NCBI GenBank assembly: GCA_022564995.1
Contig: JADFKK010000059.1
Coordinates: 1-32,370 of the forward strand
Reading direction: 5' to 3'
DNA: 32,370 bases
Origin: Planctomycetota bacterium
GTDB lineage: Bacteria; Planctomycetota; Planctomycetia; Pirellulales; JADFKK01
Position numbers and translations under genes: made by a program
Notes under the pieces: generated by a model
Told to the model about the DNA's origin: nothing
Databases searched by the model: none
The model's input: only the letters and a program-made list of their open reading frames with translations
Part shown: positions 1 to 8,708 of the stretch, piece by piece
Layout: the number at the start of each line of letters is the position of its first letter
Position numbering within the stretch: the first letter of the stretch is position 1

Positions 1-284
1 AAATCCAAATCGAAGACATCCCCGACAGCAGCGACCCGACCGGCAGCATCTACAATCGTGTGCGGGCCGAGCAAATGCCGTTTATCCCCGGCACCTGGGT
101 GTTAATGCAAGTGTTTCTCGAAGACCGCACGTGCGTGGTCCGCGTCAACGGGGTCGTCGTGGCGAAGAGCGACAAGATGCCCGCTGCCCGCGACGGAAAC
201 ATCTCGCTACAAATGCACACCGGCAAGGGCTGGGTGAGATGGAAAGATTTGCGGGCTCGGAAGATCGAAAGCAAATCTCCATAA
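1..284 (+). CDS. DUF1080 / 3-keto-disaccharide hydrolase domain protein, C-terminal fragment
   Basis: The reading frame is open from the window edge (first full codon at 3) to a TAA at 282-284, so only the last 93 residues are present. The fragment has the look of the concanavalin-like beta-sandwich of DUF1080 (PF06439): a segment PGTWVLMQVFLEDRTCVVRV (around residues 30-49 here), then VNGVVVAKSD, and near the end ISLQMHTGKGWVRWKDLRAR, which matches the usual closing strands in which the ligand-free face is followed by a 'what the domain does to the ring of parts around it' strand. The family is very abundant in planctomycetes, usually secreted, and linked to glycan or keto-sugar breakdown. 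The signal peptide and N-terminal half lie outside the window. The stop codon is also the first three bases of a dispersed hairpin repeat. Confidence 0.75.
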   Translation, partial: IQIEDIPDSSDPTGSIYNRVRAEQMPFIPGTWVLMQVFLEDRTCVVRVNGVVVAKSDKMPAARDGNISLQMHTGKGWVRWKDLRARKIESKSP

Positions 285-306
285 AGCCGCGACCGTTGGT
301 CGCGCC
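282..306 (+). repeat. Dispersed hairpin repeat, copy 1 (TAAAGCCGCGACC type)
   Basis: A 25-base unit starting TAAAGCCGCGACC and ending GGTCGCGCC. Its arms CGCGACC and GGTCGCG form a perfect 7-bp stem around GTT. Two more copies are at 2710-2734 and 4213-4237. Its first three bases are the stop codon of the DUF1080 gene. The rest of the 222-base gap up to 506 shows no gene. Confidence 0.8.
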
Positions 307-506
307 CCGGCTCACGTCGCAGCCCGCGAATTCGGCGCGAACACAGAAACTGCTAGGGTGAACGGCCCCGGGTCTGCTCCGCCGGCAAGCGGTAGTGAAC
401 GTATACATGTGGATGAAGTTTACTGGGCCCGCGGTCGACGGGCGGCCGGGTTCGTGGTGTCGGCGAAAAAGTTGGTCGACGGCGGCGGGACGCGGCTGGC
501 GGCGCT

Positions 507-1931
507 CTACTCCGAAACCGCCTTGGTCAGTTCGATTTCGCTTGCCGTGGTGCCATGAAGCTTCGAGAGGACCGCGCGGAATTTGCCGGACTTGGTACGG
601 GGAATGTGCTCGACGGTGACGAAGCGAATCGCCAGGGAATCGCCGACGCGATGGCGCAGCTCTCGAAGCATGGCCTGCTCGCTGGCCTCACCGTAGTCGG
701 GCCCCGGCACGACGCGGACCTCGATCTCTTCGAGCCGTTCCTGATAGATCTGCATCTCTTGGGCGCCGACGCCGCATTCGAGCACTTGATTCAACCCGAT
801 GACCATGCGACCGTCGGGCGTGCGGATGTAATCTTCGGTGCGACCGTCGATGCGTTCGAAGCTCTGCGACTGTCGACCACACTCGCACGGCCCGTCGCCA
901 GGTGTTGCCGAGTCGCCGACCTCGTAACGGATAAACGGCATCGCCGGATTGCCCCAGCCGGTGAGCAACAGCGACTGCGACGGCCCAACCGAACCGGCCA
1001 GCGGCCGGTGCTCGACGTAACCACACTCGAAATCGACGTGATATCTGCCCTGCTCACACTTGGCCAGATTACCGGCGAACTCCGCCATGCCGTAATGGTC
1101 GGTCACCGGGGCGCCGATTCCCTCGCGAATCGTCCGTTCGAAGGCCGGCAGCAGCGTCTCCGAGGCGGTGATGACGTATCGAGGCGGGTTATTTAGCCGA
1201 ATGTTGTGGTCGATGAGATACTGGGCCAGCACGCTGATGGCGCTGGGATAGCCAACGTAAAAAGGGTAACTCCGCCGCTGCAGAAAATCGACGATCGCCG
1301 GCATGTTGTCCGGCGTCATGTGGTAGGTGCTCAGGTAGGTGCGGTGCGAAAAATAATCCTCCCGCCAAAAAGGCGGGCGCGTTTGACGCGCGGTGATCGG
1401 CAGCCGCGCCCCGAACATCAGGTATCTCGTCTTCGGTGTCAATCCGAAACGCGCCCGATGGCGCCACCAGATGGCCTGCTGAAAGGAGATCGCCTCCCGC
1501 GTGCAGTAAATCTGTAACGGCGTGCCCGACGTGCCGCTGGTCAGCATGACGTCCAACGACTTGCGGGAAAAAGCGCCCGAAACCAATTCCTTTTGATGCT
1601 TGCGGACGAGTGCCTTGGTGAGGATCGGCAGATGCTTCAGATCGTCTCGGGTCTTGATTTTCTCGACGTCGACCCCGTGCTCGTCATACCATCGCCGGTA
1701 GAAGGGCACGTTCTGATAGGCGTCGGCCACAAGACGGCGAATCTCCTCGTCTTGATACGCGGCAATCTGGTCCGCGCTCCAGTGTTCGCTTTCGGTCAAT
1801 TCACGAAGACGCCGATAAAAGTACCGGCTGAATCGCGCGCGGCGCAGCCGCAAGCCCAGCAGACTGAAGGCGACGTTTTGGAGAGAAACGGGGAGCCGAT
1901 AGTAAATCGTCTCCACCCACGAGCCAAACAT
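507..1931 (-). CDS. PaaK/CapK-like adenylate-forming ligase (phenylacetate-CoA ligase family)
   Basis: 474 residues from the chosen ATG at 1931. This start has GGAGG ten bases upstream; the frame stays open to 2096, but that extension is Arg/Pro/Gly-rich and not typical of the family. Seen: the P-loop TSGTSGTPL (131-139), the A5-type motif DHYGMAEFAG (278-287), RYEVGD (335-340), IDGRTEDYI (361-369), and a C-terminal RTKSGKFRAVL holding the conserved lysine of the mobile C-domain. These are the hallmarks of ANL enzymes, which activate a carboxylate as acyl-AMP and often transfer it to CoA. The closest subgroup is PaaK/CapK/coenzyme F390 synthetase-like. The substrate cannot be read from sequence; CapK-like members often lie in polysaccharide loci, but no such neighbours are visible. 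It is a stand-alone minus-strand gene. Confidence 0.85.
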   Translation of the reverse strand: MFGSWVETIYYRLPVSLQNVAFSLLGLRLRRARFSRYFYRRLRELTESEHWSADQIAAYQDEEIRRLVADAYQNVPFYRRWYDEHGVDVEKIKTRDDLKHLPILTKALVRKHQKELVSGAFSRKSLDVMLTSGTSGTPLQIYCTREAISFQQAIWWRHRARFGLTPKTRYLMFGARLPITARQTRPPFWREDYFSHRTYLSTYHMTPDNMPAIVDFLQRRSYPFYVGYPSAISVLAQYLIDHNIRLNNPPRYVITASETLLPAFERTIREGIGAPVTDHYGMAEFAGNLAKCEQGRYHVDFECGYVEHRPLAGSVGPSQSLLLTGWGNPAMPFIRYEVGDSATPGDGPCECGRQSQSFERIDGRTEDYIRTPDGRMVIGLNQVLECGVGAQEMQIYQERLEEIEVRVVPGPDYGEASEQAMLRELRHRVGDSLAIRFVTVEHIPRTKSGKFRAVLSKLHGTTASEIELTKAVSE

Positions 1932-2230
1932 ATTTCCGCGGCCTCCGGAGAAAAATGAGCGATCGAACGGGGTTTCGTAGGAGGCGAACGAGGCTGGTCC
2001 GACGATACCTCCCAACCCGCTTGATCTATTGTACGTTGCTACGGCCAGCGGAGGAATAACGCGACGCGCCCGATTCGGCCGCACTGGGCGACTCACTCCG
2101 GCTGGTCAATTGCCGGTGTGTTTGTTAATCTGCCCGATTGGTTCGTTAAAGTTGCGCCGGCGGGGCAAGGGCAGACAAGTCAGCCCATGGCACCCGGACG
2201 AACCGCTGTCCAACCACGAAGGAGCGACCC

Positions 2231-2674
2231 ATGGCCACGGCGACCTTGCCGAAACCGCGACTAGAAGACCTCGAGCCGGGCGAGGTGCTCTGCGATTATT
2301 GCCCGGCCAAGTGCTGCCGGTATTTTGCGATGCCGATCGACGAGCCGGAGACGCGCGAGGATTTCGAGTACATCCGCTGGTATCTGCTGCACCAGGGGGC
2401 GACCGTGTTCACCGAAGACGACACCTGGTATCTGCTGGTCCACGCGACCTGCAAGCACCTGGGCGAGGACAATCGCTGCGGCATCTATGAAACTCGGCCG
2501 CAAATCTGCCGCGACTATTCGACCGACGACTGCGAATACGAAGATCACTGGTGTTACGAACACTACCTGGAAACGCCCGAGCAAGTCAGTGAATACGCCG
2601 AAGCCGTGCTGCCAAGGAAACGCGGCCAAAGCATCCGCAGCCCCCAACCGCCGCTGCTGGCGGTCATTGGGTAG
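2231..2674 (+). CDS. YkgJ-family cysteine cluster protein
   Basis: 147 residues; ATG at 2231 preceded by AAGGAG at good spacing. The N-terminal half has CDYCPAKCCRYF (about 21-32), a middle region with CKHLGEDNRCGIYETRP (about 76-92), and then ICRDYSTDDCEY. This CxxxxCC ... C ... C-x-Y-x-x-RP-x-x-C arrangement is the signature of the YkgJ/UPF0153 (CxxCxxCC) family, predicted to bind zinc or an iron-sulfur cluster. The biochemical role of the family is not settled. Downstream, a heptamer repeat and the second hairpin repeat follow within 40 bases, so it is probably monocistronic. A soluble cytoplasmic protein with no membrane segment. Confidence 0.8.
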   Translation: MATATLPKPRLEDLEPGEVLCDYCPAKCCRYFAMPIDEPETREDFEYIRWYLLHQGATVFTEDDTWYLLVHATCKHLGEDNRCGIYETRPQICRDYSTDDCEYEDHWCYEHYLETPEQVSEYAEAVLPRKRGQSIRSPQPPLLAVIG

Positions 2675-2680
2675 GGGATT

Positions 2681-2707
2681 TCAAATTTGGGATTTGGGAT
2701 TTTGGAT
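2681..2707 (+). repeat. Short tandem heptamer (ATTTGGG) array
   Basis: Three consecutive 7-base units (ATTTGGG at 2685 and 2692, then the variant ATTTTGG at 2699) directly after the YkgJ gene and just before hairpin copy 2. A small heptamer microsatellite, distinct in sequence from the heptamer arrays in the ribosomal operon but of the same period. Confidence 0.6.
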
Positions 2708-2709
2708 GG

Positions 2710-2734
2710 TAAAGCCGCGACCATGGGTCGCGCC
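2710..2734 (+). repeat. Dispersed hairpin repeat, copy 2 (TAAAGCCGCGACC type)
   Basis: Same 25-base unit as at 282, with the perfect 7-bp stem CGCGACC/GGTCGCG around ATG. It sits in the gap between the YkgJ gene and the 59-residue ORF. Confidence 0.8.
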
Positions 2735-2781
2735 GACGTTACCGCGTGGAAACGCCACCATCGCCATGATATTATCCAAGC

Positions 2782-2961
2782 ATGGACACTCAGTTACATA
2801 TCGACCGGGTCGCATTCAACGCGTTTATTGACAACCGTCTTGACCAGGCTTCCGGCGAGTTGGGACTGGAAGATGCCTTAAGCGAGTTCCGTGCGTATCA
2901 ACGCGAACTGGCCGATGCGCGGGCCAAGGTTCAACGATCAAGTAGCAGCGACTTATCGTAA
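2782..2961 (+). CDS. Small hypothetical protein (59 aa), antitoxin-like helix
   Basis: ATG at 2782, TAA at 2959-2961. The product starts MDTQLHIDRVAFNAFIDNRL and continues through EDALSEFRAYQRELADARAK to a Ser-rich end. Composition and codon use look coding (GC-rich third positions), and the central stretch reads as one amphipathic helix of the kind seen in small planctomycete antitoxin or DNA-binding proteins. No toxin gene is adjacent: the next gene is trxB. There is no clear Shine-Dalgarno, though the region before it is AT-rich (TGATATTATCC). I do not recognise a family. It could be an orphan antitoxin, a truncated remnant or a free small protein. Confidence 0.45.
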   Translation: MDTQLHIDRVAFNAFIDNRLDQASGELGLEDALSEFRAYQRELADARAKVQRSSSSDLS

Positions 2962-3034
2962 CGTCGTCCTATCAAACTGGAGCTGTCGGGCTAGAATTCC
3001 CGATGGCCCATCCGACCAACATCTTGGCACTCCG

Positions 3035-3062
3035 TAGACGACCCGAGCCAAGGCCCTATAAT
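3035..3062 (+). promoter_or_regulatory. Predicted sigma70-type promoter for trxB
   Basis: A perfect TATAAT at 3057-3062, with a weak -35 candidate TAGACG at 3035-3040 (16-base spacer). It lies 80 bases before the trxB start. The -10 is convincing, the -35 is poor. Confidence 0.45.
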
Positions 3063-3142
3063 GGCCGGTTCACTCGCAGGGAGCCGGCCCGGTGCGACGC
3101 GGCCGCTGCTCGCTTGCGACACGATCCCAAGGAGCCCGTCTC

Positions 3143-4189
3143 GTGCCGGAAAAAGTTGTCATTATCGGAAGCGGACCGGCCGGCTGGACGGCGGCCATTT
3201 ACGCGGCCCGGGCGAATCTCGAGCCGTTGGTGTTCGAGGGCGCTGCCATCGAAGAAAATCGACTGGCCGGAACGCTGCCGCTGGGGCAATTGGCCCTGAC
3301 GACCGAAGTCGAGAATTATCCCGGCTTTCCGGCCGGCGATTTGAGCGGCTTCCTGACCAGTTCGCTCGAAGAGGAGCATCATTATCTGGCCGACATGCAC
3401 GAGAAGAAAGGCGTCAGCGGGCCGGAGTTGATGCACCTGATGCGAAAGCAGGCCACCAACTTCGGTGCCCGCGTGATTACCGATGACATCGTCGAAGTTG
3501 ACTTCGAGGCGGAGCCCTTCCAACTCAAGGCGCTCGGCGGGCAGGAAACCGAGGCCCACACGGTCATCATCGCCACCGGCGCCAGCGCGAATTACCTTGG
3601 CATGGAATCGGAAGAGCGATTCAAGAACAACGGGGTGAGCGCTTGTGCCGTCTGCGACGGCGCGCTGCCGCGGTTTCGCAACCAGCCGCTGATCGTGGTC
3701 GGCGGCGGTGATTCGGCGGTTGAAGAGGCCGATTACCTGAGCAAGTTTGGCTCGACCGTGCATCTGGTCCATCGCCGCGACGAACTGCGAGCATCGAAAA
3801 TCATGCAGCAGCGGGCGTTCGATAACCCGAAGATCGACATCGTCTGGAGCCATGTGCCGGACGAAGTGTTGGGCAACGACGCCGACGGCGTAACGGGAGT
3901 GCGGCTGCGGAGCACCAAGGACGATTCGACTCGCGAGATCGACGCCACCGGTTTTTTTCTGGCGATTGGCCACACGCCGAACACGAAGTTTCTGGCCGGC
4001 AAGCTCGATATCAACGAGAAGGGTTATCTCTGCTGGACCAACCCGCCACGGACCAACACCAGCGCCCTAGGCGTTTTCGCGGCCGGCGACGTTTCCGACG
4101 ACTATTACCGCCAAGCCGTCACCGCGGCCGGCACCGGCTGCGCCGCCGCGCTCGATGCCGAGCGGTATTTGGCGGCGAAGGGGCTGTAA
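3143..4189 (+). CDS. trxB: Thioredoxin reductase (NADPH)
   Basis: 348 residues from the GTG at 3143, chosen because AAGGAG lies 8 bases upstream and the protein then begins directly with the FAD strand [10 protein letters not shown] (5-14). The redox centre is CAVCD (Cys168 and Cys171; CATC is commoner), followed by the NADPH site [12 protein letters not shown] (185-196) and the second FAD motif [13 protein letters not shown] near the C-terminus. The enzyme passes electrons from NADPH through FAD to thioredoxin in the cytoplasm. Compared with short bacterial TrxB there is an extra segment of about 20 residues after NYPGFPAGD (roughly 66-92), a form I associate with planctomycetes. A promoter-like TATAAT precedes it, and no operon partner is evident. 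Confidence 0.92.
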   Translation: MPEKVVIIGSGPAGWTAAIYAARANLEPLVFEGAAIEENRLAGTLPLGQLALTTEVENYPGFPAGDLSGFLTSSLEEEHHYLADMHEKKGVSGPELMHLMRKQATNFGARVITDDIVEVDFEAEPFQLKALGGQETEAHTVIIATGASANYLGMESEERFKNNGVSACAVCDGALPRFRNQPLIVVGGGDSAVEEADYLSKFGSTVHLVHRRDELRASKIMQQRAFDNPKIDIVWSHVPDEVLGNDADGVTGVRLRSTKDDSTREIDATGFFLAIGHTPNTKFLAGKLDINEKGYLCWTNPPRTNTSALGVFAAGDVSDDYYRQAVTAAGTGCAAALDAERYLAAKGL

Positions 4190-4212
4190 CCCCGCCCCAC
4201 TTCCTCCGCCTG

Positions 4213-4237
4213 TAAAGCCGCGGCCAGTGGCCGCGCC
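4213..4237 (+). repeat. Dispersed hairpin repeat, copy 3, with compensatory change
   Basis: Same 25-base unit as at 282 and 2710, but the stem is CGCGGCC/GGCCGCG around AGT. The A-to-G change in the left arm is matched by T-to-C in the right arm, so base pairing is kept. It lies between trxB and the promoter of the Nramp-like gene. Confidence 0.8.
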
Positions 4238-4266
4238 TGGAAAACCGTCGCGCGCCCCGGTATAAT
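4238..4266 (+). promoter_or_regulatory. Predicted sigma70-type promoter for the Nramp-like gene
   Basis: TGGAAA at 4238-4243 (4 of 6 match to TTGACA), a 17-base spacer, then a perfect TATAAT at 4261-4266. It starts 60 bases before the ATG and immediately after hairpin copy 3. Confidence 0.55.
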
Positions 4267-4325
4267 CCCGTCCGACACCTCGCACCGATACGATTGGCTC
4301 GTTTAACGCCAAGGACACAACACAC

Positions 4326-6122
4326 ATGGCCGACGCCGACAATCAGGTTGAACAAGAACGGCAGCTTCTGGCCGAGGCCAAGACAAAAGGCCCAATCGGT
4401 CGCTATGGCATCTACTTTCGCCTTTCCGGCCCGGGCTGGATCGCCAGCGCCATCACGCTCGGCGGCGGATCGCTGGCCAGCAGCCTGTATCTCGGCGTGT
4501 TGGGCGGTTACAGCCTGTTGTGGCTCCAGCCGCTGGCGATGGTCATGGGCGTCATCATGCTCAGCGCGATCGGATACGTGACCCTCTCCTCCGGCGAGAA
4601 GCCGTTTCGGGCGATCAACGAGCATGTCAGCCCCGTGCTCGGTTGGGGCTGGGCCCTGGCGGTGGCGGCGGCCAACATCATCTGGTGCATGCCACAGCAC
4701 TCATTGGCCAATGCCGTGCTGAGCCAGAATCTCTTGCCAAGCTTCCTGGGCAAAGATAAAACGCTGTCCAATTGGGCCGCCAACACCTTCGGAGACTCAA
4801 CGGCGACTACCTCTTGGCTGAGCGTCCACGCCGACGAGCTCGCCGTCTCGCTGGTGATCTTGGTGTTCTGCACGATCATCACCTGGAGCTACGATCGCGG
4901 CGGTTGGGGACTGCGGCTGTACGAAGTCGTGCTCAAGATCGTTGTGGCAATCATTGTCCTCTGCTTTCTGGGCGTCATCATTCGCCTGACTTTTTCCAGC
5001 GAGCCGCTCGATTGGAGCGCGATCTTTCGCGGCCTCGTGCCCGACTTCGGACAGTTCTGGAGACCGGCCGATACGTTCGGGCCGCTGTTGGACGCCATCG
5101 GCCCCGCGGGCAGCGCGGCTCGCGAGTTTTGGGTTGCCAAGATCGTTGCCGAGCAGCGCGACGTGATGATCAGCGCTGTGGCCACCGCCGTGGGCATCAA
5201 CATGACGCTGATGTTCCCCTACACGATGCTCCGCAAAGGCTGGACCAAGGAGTTCCGCGGCCTGGCGATTTTCGACCTCTCGACCGGCATGTTCATTCCC
5301 TACGTGCTGGCGACCGGATTCGTCGTAATCGCCTCCGCGTCGCAGTTTCACGGAAAGTTGCCGGACGGATTCAGCGAAGTCAAACAGGCGGATGGGTCGG
5401 TGAAAATCGTCGTTGACGAAAAGAGCCTCAAGTTCGTCGACTTTAGCAAGTTGATCGCGTTGCGGGACACCACGCTGAGCGAAGACGAAGCGGAATATGC
5501 TAAGCAAGAGGATCGCGACCCGCAAACGGTCGCCGCGGTGACTGACTCGGAGAGGCGGCTGGCCGCGATGCTCGTGAAGCGCGACGCGATGGACCTGTCC
5601 GCGTCGCTCGCACCTCTCACCGGACCGACGATCGCCAACATCGTCTTCGGGCTGGGCGTGCTGGCCATGGTCATCTCGACGATCTCGATCCTGATGCTGA
5701 TCTCCGGTTTCGTCTTTGCCGAGATGACGGGCTTCCCGCCGGGCGGGAAGATGCACAAGGCCGGCACGCTGGTGGCCGGCGTCGGCGGAGCGATGTGGCC
5801 GCTTCTTTGGGAAGGAGAGAGCAAATTTTACTTGGCGGTCGTCACATCCGTGTTTGGTTTCATGCTCTTGCCGTTTGCCTATGTGACGTTTGTATTGCTG
5901 ATGAATTCCAAAAGCCTGCTGAAAGACGAGATGCCCCGCGGCGCACGTCGGTTACTTTGGAATGTGCTGACCGGCGTGTCGGCCACCGTGGCCACGGTAG
6001 GGGCGGTCTACATGATTTGGGTCAAGGCGAAATACCTGGGGATCGCCGCCGTCGCGTTGTTCGTCCTGTTAGCGGGCATGGTCGCCATTCACCGCATGAA
6101 CGAGCGCAAGCAGAGATCGTAG
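4326..6122 (+). CDS. Nramp-related membrane transporter, atypical
   Basis: 598 residues with about 11-12 hydrophobic segments. The opening FRLSGPGWIASAITLGGGSL (31-50) aligns with transmembrane segment 1 of Nramp/MntH transporters, which move divalent metals with protons across the inner membrane. The canonical DPGN metal-binding motif is replaced here by GGGS (46-49), and the TM6 (A/M)PH motif appears as MFPYTML (296-302), so the usual Mn/Fe ligands are absent. A hydrophilic insert of about 100 residues (338-440, acidic and Lys-rich) lies between two membrane segments. The fold assignment is fairly safe; the substrate is not. Nramp-related Mg transporters also depart from the DPGN motif, so another cation or a non-metal substrate is possible. 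Only a weak AAGGA precedes the ATG. Confidence 0.75.
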   Translation: MADADNQVEQERQLLAEAKTKGPIGRYGIYFRLSGPGWIASAITLGGGSLASSLYLGVLGGYSLLWLQPLAMVMGVIMLSAIGYVTLSSGEKPFRAINEHVSPVLGWGWALAVAAANIIWCMPQHSLANAVLSQNLLPSFLGKDKTLSNWAANTFGDSTATTSWLSVHADELAVSLVILVFCTIITWSYDRGGWGLRLYEVVLKIVVAIIVLCFLGVIIRLTFSSEPLDWSAIFRGLVPDFGQFWRPADTFGPLLDAIGPAGSAAREFWVAKIVAEQRDVMISAVATAVGINMTLMFPYTMLRKGWTKEFRGLAIFDLSTGMFIPYVLATGFVVIASASQFHGKLPDGFSEVKQADGSVKIVVDEKSLKFVDFSKLIALRDTTLSEDEAEYAKQEDRDPQTVAAVTDSERRLAAMLVKRDAMDLSASLAPLTGPTIANIVFGLGVLAMVISTISILMLISGFVFAEMTGFPPGGKMHKAGTLVAGVGGAMWPLLWEGESKFYLAVVTSVFGFMLLPFAYVTFVLLMNSKSLLKDEMPRGARRLLWNVLTGVSATVATVGAVYMIWVKAKYLGIAAVALFVLLAGMVAIHRMNERKQRS

Positions 6123-6235
6123 GGCGGGCGGCCGAAAAACAACTTCACGGTCTGACCGCGACGCGGCGAGCGGCGGCCGTTAGGCCGTCGGTAATTCGTC
6201 CAGCAGTCTCAGTTCACCACTTGCGCAGGTATTAC

Positions 6236-6255
6236 CCCCGAGCTGACGCTCGGGG
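6236..6255 (+). repeat. Perfect hairpin just upstream of asnS
   Basis: CCCCGAGC-TGAC-GCTCGGGG: an 8-bp perfect GC-rich stem with a 4-base loop, ending 24 bases before the asnS ATG. There is no T-tract after it, so it is not a typical terminator. It could be a dispersed palindrome or a 5'-leader structure; the rest of the 157-base gap shows nothing else clear. Confidence 0.6.
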
Positions 6256-6279
6256 CTCGCCGGCACGGAAGGCACTCCC

Positions 6280-7689
<1,410 letters not shown>

Positions 7690-7690
7690 G

Positions 7691-7748
7691 ATAGTCGTTG
7701 TTCGCTCCGCGAACGAAACGTTTCGATCGCGGAGCGATCAACGACTAT
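7691..7748 (+). repeat. Dispersed long hairpin repeat, copy A
   Basis: A 58-base palindrome beginning ATAGTCGTTGTTCGCTCCGC, with 29-base arms differing at two positions. A near-identical element lies at 22602-22655 inside the ribosomal operon. Here it separates the convergent asnS and XRE-regulator genes, where it may also act as a transcript-end structure, though no U-tract is present. Confidence 0.85.
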
Positions 7749-7757
7749 CTCGTCCAC

Positions 7758-8123
7758 TCACTCCGCAACCGTCTTAGGATGCGCCGATTCCAACAGCCGC
7801 TTTCGCCAGCGATCCGGCTCGCGGCGGATTTCGTCCATAAACCGGCAGGCGACCTTGCTCGGTCCTTCCAGCCCCTGTTCCCAGTTTCTCACCGCGCTGG
7901 TGCTGACGCCGATGAACTGGGCGAAGATCGCCTGGCTGACGCCGAGAAAACCGCGAGTCTCCTTGACCAACTCGGAATCATAATCGGCCGTTTCCAATCG
8001 CAACTCAACCTTCCGACACGTGAGTTGCTCGGAAACCGGCTTGCCGCTTTTCAGCGCGTCGGTAAACTCTTGCAAGCCATCGGCGATTTTCTTTCCCAGC
8101 GGGAGTTCATTGTCGGTACTCAT
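7758..8123 (-). CDS. XRE-family helix-turn-helix regulator (antitoxin-like)
   Basis: 121 residues from ATG at 8123 (an in-frame ATG at 8129 is the alternative). The C-terminal half holds a five-helix HTH: FLGVSQAIFAQFIGVSTSAV (about 66-85) then RNWEQGLEGPSK, with the typical Q...FA..GVS...V.NWEQG pattern of HigA/NadS-like antitoxins and Cro/CI-type proteins. The N-terminal half (KKIADGLQEFTDALKSGKPV) is the helical region commonly found in HigA2/NadS-type antitoxins. No RelE/HigB-type toxin is recognisable on either side, so it appears to be an orphan. The only upstream neighbour on the same strand is a broken small ORF. Likely a DNA-binding autoregulator. Confidence 0.75.
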   Translation of the reverse strand: MSTDNELPLGKKIADGLQEFTDALKSGKPVSEQLTCRKVELRLETADYDSELVKETRGFLGVSQAIFAQFIGVSTSAVRNWEQGLEGPSKVACRFMDEIRREPDRWRKRLLESAHPKTVAE

Positions 8124-8154
8124 AATCAACAGGCTCCAGGGCGCCGCTCAGGCG

Positions 8155-8264
8155 TTACGTGTAATATCGTTCGGCCAGCAAGCGTCGCTGTTCTTCGATT
8201 AGTTGTTTGAAAAGCGAGCGCTCTTCTCCGCTGGTTCTTCAGGGATTTTCGTGGGTCGTTTCAT
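8155..8264 (-). pseudogene. Possible frameshifted small ORF upstream of the XRE gene
   Basis: On the minus strand an ATG at 8264 opens MKRPTKIPEEPAEKSA, and a different frame then continues with coding-like RSLFKQLIEEQRRLLAERYY before a TAA at 8155-8157. Neither frame alone gives a sensible protein: the first stops at once after the join and the second has no start. Joined with one frameshift they would give a charged peptide of about 35 residues. It may be a decayed small gene partner of the XRE regulator, or chance. Confidence 0.3.
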
Positions 8265-8282
8265 CGACTCCGCCGCCGACAG

Positions 8283-8470
8283 TACGGGTTCCTCTTCTCT
8301 ATTCACACGAATCAGTTCGGTGAGACCAACGATGAGCCCGGAGAACCGCTTGATGCCAACTCATAAAGAACCCAGCAAGTACGACGTACCAGCCTTGATA
8401 GACTACTGTACCACGCGACAGCTAGGGCCCGCCCGTGCCCATCATCCGGGGCAGAGAAGAGGAACCCGTA
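8283..8470. repeat. MITE-like segment bounded by 18-base perfect inverted repeats
   Basis: TACGGGTTCCTCTTCTCT at 8283-8300 recurs exactly as its reverse complement at 8453-8470, enclosing a 188-base segment without a gene. An 18-base perfect match in opposite orientation this close together is unlikely by chance. No obvious target-site duplication was seen at the borders. Confidence 0.5.
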
Positions 8471-8632
8471 TTTATGTATCGCCGAGCCCCGCCCGTTCCG
8501 CGGATTACCGGGGCACCAACGGGATCGACCATGGGGCTGAATCAACTACAATGTCGGCGCTGCTGGGCAGATGCCACGTCCTGCCCTTGGAATCGTGTCA
8601 TCGAACCTCGTTTTCCTCGCCCTTTAATAATA

Positions 8633-8647
8633 TACTAGCAGCTAGTA
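8633..8647. promoter_or_regulatory. Small palindrome, possible operator before the transferase gene
   Basis: TACTAGC-A-GCTAGTA, a perfect 7-base dyad with one central base, in an AT-rich patch 62 bases before the start at 8709. Its size and place fit an operator or promoter-proximal site, but no regulator can be assigned. Confidence 0.3.
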
Positions 8648-8708
8648 CAATGCAACCGTTCGATTGAACTTCCTTGCCACGAAAATCTAGCCCGAAACAC
8701 AATAAAAC

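Larger units (their letters stand above)
8265..8708. other. Gene-free 444-base stretch with inverted repeats
   Basis: No convincing gene is seen. A plus-strand frame at 8203-8667 is open but has no family-like pattern and looks like non-coding sequence. The stretch does contain an 18-base inverted repeat bounding 8283-8470 and a small AT-rich palindrome at 8633-8647 (both listed separately). Its lower GC near 8620-8650 (TTTAATAATATACTAG) may be the promoter region of the following transferase gene. Confidence 0.5.

Noticed and set aside
8203..8667. Plus-strand open frame of 154 codons between the XRE gene and ggt
   Set aside because: No motif, Ser/Thr/Arg-rich composition, and it spans an inverted-repeat element; treated as non-coding.
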